In this document: in pieces, positions 7,404 through 12,420 of the stretch | How positions within the stretch are numbered: position 1 is the stretch's first letter | Layout of the letters: the number at the start of each line of letters is the position of its first letter | NCBI GenBank assembly: GCA_945947715.1 | Contig: CAMEYZ010000050.1 | Coordinates: forward strand, 1 to 12,420 | Direction of reading: 5' to 3' | Length of the DNA: 12,420 bases | Origin: an uncultured Clostridia bacterium | GTDB lineage: Bacteria; Bacillota; Clostridia; Oscillospirales; Ruminococcaceae | Made by a program: the position numbers and the translations under genes | The notes under the pieces: generated by a model | What the model saw: the letters and a program-made list of their open reading frames with translations, nothing else | What the model was told of the DNA's origin: nothing | Database searches by the model: none

Positions 7404-8351
7404 ATGGCAGTTAAGGTTTTTATCGACGGTCAGGAGGGTACGACCGGTCTTAAGATAGTTGAGAGATTTAAAAAAAGACCCGACATTGAGCTTCTTCACA
7501 TCGACGAGGACAAGCGAAAGGATACCGACGAGCGAAGACGTCTTATCAATGCTTCCGATTATACGTTTCTCTGTCTGCCGGACGCAGCAGCTGTGGAGGC
7601 CGTGGCACTTGCTGAGAACGATCATGTGAAGATAATCGACGCGTCCACTGCGCACAGAACAGCGGAGGGCTGGGCTTACGGTCTTCCGGAGCTTTCTGCG
7701 GAGCATAGGGAAAAAATCGAAAATTCCAAGAGAACAGCAGTTCCGGGCTGCTATGCGTCGGGCTTCAATGCGATCATGTATCCTATGGTGAAATCGGGAA
7801 TATGCGCACCCTTTCAGCCTGTGATATGCCATGCAATATCCGGCTACAGCGGCGGCGGAAAGAAGCTTATCGCACAGTACGAGGACCCGAATCGTGACGT
7901 ACAGTTTGACTCTACAAGGCAGTATGCCATGGGAAAAACTCACAAGCACATCAAGGAGATGATGGCTGTTTCGGGGCTTTCCTATCCACCTGTGTTTGCT
8001 CCGATGACTGCCTCCTTTTACAGCGGAATGGTGGTAAATATTCCTTTTCTGCTGAGAACTCTTGCGAAAAAGGTAACTGCGGAAAACGTCTGGGAGATGC
8101 TTTCCGAGCATTATGAGGGACAGCGCTTTGTGAAGGTGATGCCCTATGGCGCAGCGGGACTTCCCGAGGAGACCGCGCTTTATTCCAACACACTTTCAGG
8201 CACGAACATGCTTCAGATATATGTTTACGGAAACGAGGACTATGTTATGCTCTGTTCGCAGCTTGACAATCTGGGCAAGGGCGCAAGTGGTGCAGCTGTT
8301 CAGTGCATGAACATTATGATGGGCATTGACGAAGGCACAGGACTTGAGTGA
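7404..8351 (+). CDS. argC: N-acetyl-gamma-glutamyl-phosphate reductase, type 2
   Basis: This enzyme reduces N-acetylglutamyl phosphate to N-acetylglutamate semialdehyde with NADPH, the third step towards ornithine. The 315-residue sequence follows the short 'type 2' form rather than the ~345-residue common form. It has VFIDGQEGTTGLKI (5-18) as the dinucleotide-binding start, DEDKRKD (34-40), FLCLPDAAAVEAV, IIDASTAHRTAEGWAYGLPEL (77-97), the catalytic Cys in AVPGCYASG (Cys116) and SGYSGGGKKLIAQYE. The ribosome site AAAGGA is about 12 bases from the ATG, a longer spacing than for its neighbours. It ends at a repeat-rich gap before argJ, so this may be the last gene of the argH-argC unit or the transcript may read through. 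Confidence 0.96.
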   Translation: MAVKVFIDGQEGTTGLKIVERFKKRPDIELLHIDEDKRKDTDERRRLINASDYTFLCLPDAAAVEAVALAENDHVKIIDASTAHRTAEGWAYGLPELSAEHREKIENSKRTAVPGCYASGFNAIMYPMVKSGICAPFQPVICHAISGYSGGGKKLIAQYEDPNRDVQFDSTRQYAMGKTHKHIKEMMAVSGLSYPPVFAPMTASFYSGMVVNIPFLLRTLAKKVTAENVWEMLSEHYEGQRFVKVMPYGAAGLPEETALYSNTLSGTNMLQIYVYGNEDYVMLCSQLDNLGKGASGAAVQCMNIMMGIDEGTGLE

Positions 8352-8357
8352 ATAGTG

Positions 8358-8373
8358 GTCGGGTCCGCCCGAC
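8358..8373. repeat. Perfect 6-bp hairpin just after argC
   Basis: GTCGGG-TCCG-CCCGAC starts 7 bases after the argC stop codon. It lacks a T-run, so it is not a standard intrinsic terminator. It may instead protect the 3' end of the argH-argC transcript or be part of the repeat element. Confidence 0.5.
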
Positions 8374-8539
8374 AGCGGTTGCCGCGTTTGGGGCTGTTCA
8401 GCATATGTGACATTAAACCGCGGAAGTTACCGAAAGCCGAAGCGACGAATAATTATAAGCGACGCCCGTGTCAAAAATACGGAATCTAACAAAATAAATC
8501 TACCGATAACCGAAGCGGAATCCCTGCTCGGGCGGCGCA

Positions 8540-8584
8540 GCATTTGACAGCGGAGCGAATCAAATGCGCGGAGCTCTGCTCCGC
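8540..8584. repeat. Two adjacent hairpins in the argC-argJ repeat
   Basis: GCATTTGA (8540-8547) pairs with TCAAATGC (8560-8567) around a 12-base loop. It is followed at once by GCGGAGC-TCT-GCTCCGC (8568-8584), a 7-bp stem with a 3-base loop. The second stem's right arm is also the start of the 43-base direct repeat. The stacked hairpins are a likely structured RNA or DNA element. Confidence 0.65.
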
Positions 8585-8720
8585 CGAAAACGAACTGCTG
8601 ATAGTCGGTAAATCTCAAAGGAAAAACCAAAAGCGGCTCCGCCGAAACGAACCGTCGATAGCCAGTAAATCTCAAAGAATAATAAATACATAAATACCTT
8701 TCTTGAAAAGAGGAAAAATA

Positions 8721-9953
8721 ATGAATACATACAAATCAATAGAAGGCGGCGTCTGTGCCGCTAAGGGCTTTAAGGCCAGCGGTATCTACTGCGGCATCAA
8801 GGAAAATCCTACTAAAAAGAACGACATCGCTATGGTGGTTTCTGATGTGATGTGCAATGCCGCGGGAGTCTATACTCAGAATAAGGTCAAGGGTGCGCCG
8901 GTTATCGTTACTAAGGATAATCTGAAAAAATCCGGCGGAAAGGCACAGGCTGTCATCGTAAACTCCAAGAACGCCAACACCTGCAATGCCGACGGCGAGG
9001 ACAAGGCACGGGAAATGTGCGCTCTTACTGCAAAGGCTATCGGGATAAATCCGGAAGAGGTCATTGTGGCTTCTACGGGAGTTATCGGACAGGTGCTTCC
9101 TATCGAGCCTATTAGGGCTGCTGTTCCTGAGCTTGCAGGAAAGCTTTCCTATGACGGAAATATTGAGGCTGCTACCGCAATTATGACCACCGATACAGTG
9201 AAAAAGGAATACGCTGTTGAGTTTGAGATAGGCGGAGTGACCTGTAAGCTGGGCGGTATGGCAAAGGGAAGCGGTATGATTCACCCTAACATGGCGACGA
9301 CTCTCAATTTCATAACTACTGACTGCAATATCTCCTCCGAAATGGTGCAGAAGGCTCTTTCGGAGATAGTTAAGATAACCTACAACTGCCTTTCAATAGA
9401 CGGTGACCAGTCCACTAATGATACCTGCGTGCTTATGGCAAACGGTCTTGCGGGCAATTCTGAGATCGCTGCAGAGGGCGGGGACTTCGATATCTTCAAG
9501 GACGCTCTCTATCAGGTAATGGCAAATCTCACAAGAATGCTTGCCAAGGACGGAGAGGGTGCTACTAAGCTGCTTACCTGTGTATGCTCGGGGGCTCCTG
9601 ATCTTGATACGGCTATCATCGTGGCTAAGAGCGTTATTGGCTCATCGCTGTTCAAGTGTGCGATGTTCGGCTCTGACGCTAACTGGGGACGTGTCCTCTG
9701 CGCGATCGGCTACGCAGATGCGGAGTTCGACATCAACAAAACAGACGTCGATCTGGCTTCCTCAAAGGGACGGATAGCTGGGTGCAGGAACGGCTCAGGC
9801 GTGGATTTCTCCGAGGACGAAGCAAAGGTCATCCTCTCCGAGGACGAGATAGAAATATACATCAACCTTAATATAGGCACCGCAGAAGCTACTGCATGGG
9901 GCTGCGACCTTACCTATGATTATGTTAAAATAAATGGGGATTATCGTTCGTAA
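8721..9953 (+). CDS. argJ: Bifunctional ornithine acetyltransferase / N-acetylglutamate synthase
   Basis: This enzyme transfers the acetyl group from N-acetylornithine to glutamate, closing the acetyl cycle. It may also make N-acetylglutamate from acetyl-CoA. The start is ATG 8721, preceded by GAGGA (8710-8714) at 6 bases; an upstream TTG in frame would place the ribosome site inside the gene. The 410 residues match the family. The self-cleavage motif KGSGMIHPN-MATTL (182-195) gives a predicted cut between Ala192 and Thr193, with Thr193 as nucleophile. The commoner form is MATML, so the second Thr is a minor variation. Other family blocks are NSKNANTCNADG (81-92), ASTGVIGQVLPI, the C-terminal GSDANWGRVLCAIGYA and the ending LTYDYVKINGDYRS. 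Three co-directional genes follow at 11-23 base gaps, implying an argJ-PH-PH-argB-argD unit. Confidence 0.97.
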   Translation: MNTYKSIEGGVCAAKGFKASGIYCGIKENPTKKNDIAMVVSDVMCNAAGVYTQNKVKGAPVIVTKDNLKKSGGKAQAVIVNSKNANTCNADGEDKAREMCALTAKAIGINPEEVIVASTGVIGQVLPIEPIRAAVPELAGKLSYDGNIEAATAIMTTDTVKKEYAVEFEIGGVTCKLGGMAKGSGMIHPNMATTLNFITTDCNISSEMVQKALSEIVKITYNCLSIDGDQSTNDTCVLMANGLAGNSEIAAEGGDFDIFKDALYQVMANLTRMLAKDGEGATKLLTCVCSGAPDLDTAIIVAKSVIGSSLFKCAMFGSDANWGRVLCAIGYADAEFDINKTDVDLASSKGRIAGCRNGSGVDFSEDEAKVILSEDEIEIYINLNIGTAEATAWGCDLTYDYVKINGDYRS

Positions 9954-9974
9954 TCAGACATATCGGGGGTTAAT

Positions 9975-10499
9975 ATGAACCAAAACGACATATATTCAAA
10001 AATTCATGGCTACAACAATGCCCTGACCGATGCCCTTTGCTCAGGTGAAAGCATACTGTGCAGCGGGATACAGAAGGATAAAAATCATTCATCGGCTACC
10101 CTTATCATGCTGATAGTATTAATTGTGGCGGAGTGCTTGCTGTTTTACTTTTATCAGTCGGGTGTGATTCCCATCTGGACGATGATAATTCCAGCTGCTA
10201 TTGTTCTTCCTGTGACTTATAGGGTTGACAGCAGAAACGAAAAGGACGGGTATGCCTTGACTGACAAGCGGGTGTTGATATATACCGACGGAAATCTCAG
10301 TCAGGTGAGACTTGAAGATATCACAGATGTATGCATTTATTCCGTCAAGGGGAAGATAGGGACGCTGGAAATATATAAAAATGACCTGTCTGAAAAGGGA
10401 AAGACCGTTTCGGTAGGTATCATCAGGGATATATATCTTCCCGAGGAGATACGCTCTGCAATACTTCTTCAGCGCCAAAACAACGAGTCTGAGGAATAA
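9975..10499 (+). CDS. Two-TM membrane protein with bacterial PH-like domain (first of tandem pair)
   Basis: This 174-residue protein has two predicted membrane helices (about 41-60 and 64-83), then a cytoplasmic C-terminal domain from about 86 to 165. That domain has the bacterial PH-like (YdbS/DUF304-type) pattern: DGYALTDKRVLIYTDGNLSQVRLEDITDV, KGKIGTLEIYK, and a closing LPEEIRSAILLQ helix. An N-terminal segment contains LCSGESILCSG, which aligns with LMPDESILWTG in the next gene. The function of this family is not established; it is not an arginine enzyme. It starts 21 bases after argJ with an unusual G-run (GGGGGT) as ribosome site 5-6 bases from the ATG. Family assignment rests on pattern, not a search. 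Confidence 0.8.
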   Translation: MNQNDIYSKIHGYNNALTDALCSGESILCSGIQKDKNHSSATLIMLIVLIVAECLLFYFYQSGVIPIWTMIIPAAIVLPVTYRVDSRNEKDGYALTDKRVLIYTDGNLSQVRLEDITDVCIYSVKGKIGTLEIYKNDLSEKGKTVSVGIIRDIYLPEEIRSAILLQRQNNESEE

Positions 10500-10511
10500 A
10501 TGGGGGTAATT

Positions 10512-11045
10512 ATGAAAACCGACGATTTTTCTGAAATATACGAAAAGGAAAACGAGGACTGCTTCAACGCACAGCTTATGCCCGATGAAAGCATCTTGTG
10601 GACAGGGAATGGAAGGGTACAGAGTCGCGTTTTCATGGTGATATTTGCGTTGTTCTGGCTGGGATTTTCTCTGCTCTGGACTGGCTTTGTGTATTTTCTG
10701 GGCGGAAAGGCAATGGCTTTATTCGGCGTTTTCTTTATAGCTATCGGAGTGGGTCTGATGATAAAGGCTTTCCGAAAAAATGAGCCCGGCCAGTATGCTC
10801 TTACAAATAAGCGTGTGCTTATTTTGCAAAACGGGAAAACTACTGAAATAACACTTGAACGTATCGTCAGAGTTGATGCGTCCCGCAGAAGTGACGGGAC
10901 GGGAGACCTGCAGATATACGAAAATTATTTCACCCAAAGCGGCACGATAGATACGACTTCACGCAGTATTACAGGCGTGAACGACCCTGAATATGTGCGG
11001 GGACTTATCTTGACGGAATGCGACAGGCTTATAGCAAACAGCTAA
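10512..11045 (+). CDS. Two-TM membrane protein with bacterial PH-like domain (second of tandem pair)
   Basis: This is a paralogue of the preceding gene, 177 residues from ATG 10512. That start is preferred over ATG 10500 because the GGGGGTAATT before it matches the G-run ribosome site of the first copy. The upstream ATG would instead include the ribosome site in the protein and abut the previous stop. The protein has an acidic N-terminus (FSEIYEKENEDCF), LMPDESILWTG, membrane helices at about 39-62 and 67-84, and a PH-like domain QYALTNKRVLILQNGKTTEITLERIVRV, GTGDLQIYENYF, GVNDPEYVRGLILTE. The two copies share architecture and motifs but only modest identity, so the duplication is not recent. 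Adjacent, similar membrane proteins suggest a hetero-oligomer, an inference. It is followed by argB after 23 bases. Confidence 0.8.
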   Translation: MKTDDFSEIYEKENEDCFNAQLMPDESILWTGNGRVQSRVFMVIFALFWLGFSLLWTGFVYFLGGKAMALFGVFFIAIGVGLMIKAFRKNEPGQYALTNKRVLILQNGKTTEITLERIVRVDASRRSDGTGDLQIYENYFTQSGTIDTTSRSITGVNDPEYVRGLILTECDRLIANS

Positions 11046-11068
11046 TCTATGAAAGGAATTATCATAAA

Positions 11069-11938
11069 ATGGATAACGAAAACAATATAACCAGCGATGT
11101 GCGGTCTAAGGTCCTTATCGACGCTCTGCCGTACATTCAGAAGTACAGCAACAAGATAGTGGTCATTAAATACGGCGGAAATGCTATGACCAACGAGGAG
11201 CTAAAAAATGACGTTATGAGCGATATCGTCCTGCTGAATCTGGTAGGAATCAAGACCGTTCTCGTTCATGGCGGAGGTCCTGAAATAAACGATATGCTAA
11301 GGCGCGTGGGCATCGAAAGTAAATTCATCAACGGACTGCGCTACACCGATGCAGATACCATGGATATCGTCCGAATGGTGCTGGCAGGAAAGGTCAACAA
11401 GGAGCTTGTTTCGCTATTGCAGCTTCATCAGGGCAAGGCTCTGGGACTGTGCGGCGTGGACGGTCAGATGATAATGGCTCACAGACTGCAGGCGGACCCT
11501 GATCTGGGCTTCGTGGGCGAAATTGAAAAGATCAACACAAAGGCTATCACCGATGCTCTGGACAATGGATATGTGCCCGTTATCGCAACAGTTGCCTCCG
11601 ACGAGCAGGGTCAGGTGTACAACATCAACGCCGATACCGCAGCTTCTCGCATTGCTGCGGAGCTTAAGGCGGAAAATCTGGTGCTGATGACCGATATCCC
11701 CGGACTACTTCGTGATAAGGACGACCCGTCCACACTTATCCCCAAGGTACAGGTCAGCGAGGTGCCCTTTATGAAGAGACAGGGCATTATCAGCGGCGGA
11801 ATGATACCTAAGATAGACTGCTGCGTGGAGGCTGTCCGAAGAGGCGTACATAAAACCTGCATCATCGACGGAAGAGTTCCTCATTCCATTCTGGTAGAGC
11901 TTCTGTCCAGCGGCGGTATCGGAACACAGTTTACCTGA
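11069..11938 (+). CDS. argB: Acetylglutamate kinase, probably arginine-inhibited
   Basis: This enzyme phosphorylates N-acetylglutamate with ATP, the second and usually controlling step. The 289-residue protein starts at ATG 11069 with AAAGGA about 11 bases upstream; an in-frame upstream start would overlap the previous gene by 28 bases. Motifs are KYGGNAM (34-40), VHGGGPEI (66-73), INGLRYTD (87-94), the INADTAASRIAAEL block and a C-terminal KTCIIDGRVPHSILVELLSSGGIGTQF. The N-terminal DVRSKVLIDALPYIQKYSNKI is the extra helix found in hexameric, arginine-sensitive NAG kinases and absent from the E. coli dimeric form. Feedback inhibition by arginine is thus likely and fits with the ArgJ acetyl cycle. 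The sensitivity is inferred from family knowledge. Confidence 0.97.
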   Translation: MDNENNITSDVRSKVLIDALPYIQKYSNKIVVIKYGGNAMTNEELKNDVMSDIVLLNLVGIKTVLVHGGGPEINDMLRRVGIESKFINGLRYTDADTMDIVRMVLAGKVNKELVSLLQLHQGKALGLCGVDGQMIMAHRLQADPDLGFVGEIEKINTKAITDALDNGYVPVIATVASDEQGQVYNINADTAASRIAAELKAENLVLMTDIPGLLRDKDDPSTLIPKVQVSEVPFMKRQGIISGGMIPKIDCCVEAVRRGVHKTCIIDGRVPHSILVELLSSGGIGTQFT

Positions 11939-11962
11939 TAAACTACATTAGGAGAGAAAGCA

Positions 11963-12420
11963 ATGAATACTATAGAACAGTTCAACAGCCACGTTATGCA
12001 GACCTACGGCAGGTTTGACGTGGTCATGGAAGGGTGCGGCGGAGTTACCGCTCACGATGAAAATGGAAAAGAATATATCGACTTCGGAAGCGGTATCGGT
12101 ACCAATTCTCTGGGCTACTGCGATGAAAAATGGGCTGATGCAGTCTGTGCTCAGGTGCGCTCCGTTCAGCACACATCCAACTACTACTATACCAAGACGC
12201 AGGCGGACTTCGCAGAGAAGCTCTGCAATGCCACAGGCTACAAAAACGTATTTTTCGGCAATTCGGGCGCAGAGGCAAATGAGTGCGCTATTAAGATAGC
12301 AAGGAAATATTCCTTCGACAAGTATGGTAAGGACGCAAAGAGATATAATATAATCACTCTGAAAAACGGCTTCCACGGACGTACCATAACCACTCTTTCC
12401 GCAACGGGACAGGATAGCTT
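11963..12420 (+). CDS. argD: Acetylornithine aminotransferase, 3' end cut by window edge
   Basis: This PLP-dependent aminotransferase converts N-acetylglutamate semialdehyde to N-acetylornithine with glutamate as donor. The window holds the first ~152 residues. They include the opening MNTIEQFNSHVMQTYGRFDVVMEGCGG, the ENGKEYIDFGSGIGTNSLGY block, the PLP-phosphate loop FFGNSGAEANECAIKIARKYS (about 98-118) and the NGFHGRT block with the aromatic residue that stacks on PLP. The catalytic lysine is beyond the right edge. AGGAG lies 8 bases before the ATG and the gap from argB is 24 bases, so it belongs to the argJ unit. ArgD is preferred over other class III aminotransferases because of its pathway neighbours. 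Confidence 0.95.
   Translation, partial: MNTIEQFNSHVMQTYGRFDVVMEGCGGVTAHDENGKEYIDFGSGIGTNSLGYCDEKWADAVCAQVRSVQHTSNYYYTKTQADFAEKLCNATGYKNVFFGNSGAEANECAIKIARKYSFDKYGKDAKRYNIITLKNGFHGRTITTLSATGQDS

Larger units (their letters stand above)
8352..8720. repeat. Non-coding gap filled with degenerate direct and inverted repeats
   Basis: This region contains at least four related pieces. A direct pair is at 8578-8620 and 8636-8677, 42-43 bases each and sharing GCTCCGCCGAAA, CGAAC, GATAG and GTAAATCTCAAAG. A second pair, TACCGAAAGCCGAAGCG (8428-8444) and TACCGATAACCGAAGCG (8501-8517), differs at 2 of 17 positions and looks like a diverged inverted copy of the GATAGtCGGTAAATC part of the first pair. 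Three strong hairpins are present: GTCGGG/CCCGAC (8358-8373), GCATTTGA/TCAAATGC (8540-8567) and GCGGAGC/GCTCCGC (8568-8584). An open frame on the minus strand (8427-8675) reads through the repeats and shows the same internal repetition, so it is not a believable gene. I see no good promoter for argJ here. Confidence 0.8.

Noticed and set aside
7362..8111. Minus-strand open frame of 249 codons over argC
   Set aside because: It overlaps nearly all of argC, which has complete family motifs. The antisense product resembles nothing known.
8544..8549. TTGACA in the repeat before argJ
   Set aside because: The sequence 17 bases downstream is CGCGGA, not a -10. The word is part of the hairpin arm.
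8427..8675. Minus-strand open frame of 82 codons in the argC-argJ gap
   Set aside because: It reads through the DNA repeats, so its peptide is internally repetitive (RFTGYRRFV / RFTDYQQFV). It has no convincing ribosome site or domain, so the repetition belongs to the DNA element.
8578..8677. Possible CRISPR-like direct repeats
   Set aside because: There are only two imperfect copies with a 15-base gap, no array and no cas genes.
11018..11068. Upstream in-frame start for argB
   Set aside because: It overlaps the previous gene by 28 bases and lacks a ribosome site, while ATG 11069 has AAAGGA and fits the family N-terminus.

Overview
The window looks like chromosomal DNA of a low-to-mid GC Gram-positive of the Ruminococcus/Oscillospiraceae kind. 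The basis is Clostridia-type gene content, strong AGGAGG-like ribosome sites, consensus sigma-A promoters, an SBP-permease fusion transporter, and an intergenic repeat rich in CCGAAGCG/CTCCGCCGAA words. The genus is an inference. Nothing in the window identifies it directly.

Left part (1-3620) is all on the minus strand and forms two transcription units. The first (promoter about 1217-1189, reading leftwards) encodes a degenerate CobU-like P-loop protein and then a PilT-type ATPase, which runs off the left edge. The second encodes a polar amino acid ABC importer: a 501-residue fusion of substrate-binding protein and permease, then its ATPase, closed by a strong intrinsic terminator at 1270-1314.

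A 350-base divergent regulatory region (3621-3970) separates the importer from the arginine biosynthesis cluster. It carries an extended -10 promoter facing left, a near-perfect TTGACA/TATAAT promoter facing right, and a small inverted repeat with related TTGTGA words.

Right part (3971-12420) is on the plus strand: argG, a small lipoprotein gene, argH, argC (the short type 2 form), a 369-base repeat-filled gap, argJ, two tandem paralogous membrane PH-like proteins, argB and the start of argD. ArgJ (acetyl recycling), ArgB (kinase), ArgC (reductase) and ArgD (aminotransferase) carry out the acetylated steps to ornithine. ArgG and ArgH convert citrulline to arginine. The ornithine carbamoyltransferase gene (argF) is not in the window and may lie further right. 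ArgB has the N-terminal helix typical of arginine-inhibited NAG kinases, so the pathway is probably feedback-controlled there.

Most genes are standard. The less expected items are the CobU-like protein that has lost the guanylylated histidine and is coupled to pilT, the two PH-like membrane proteins inserted between argJ and argB, the lipoprotein between argG and argH, and the degenerate palindromic repeat between argC and argJ. I see no CRISPR array, phage, transposase, defence system, rRNA or tRNA.
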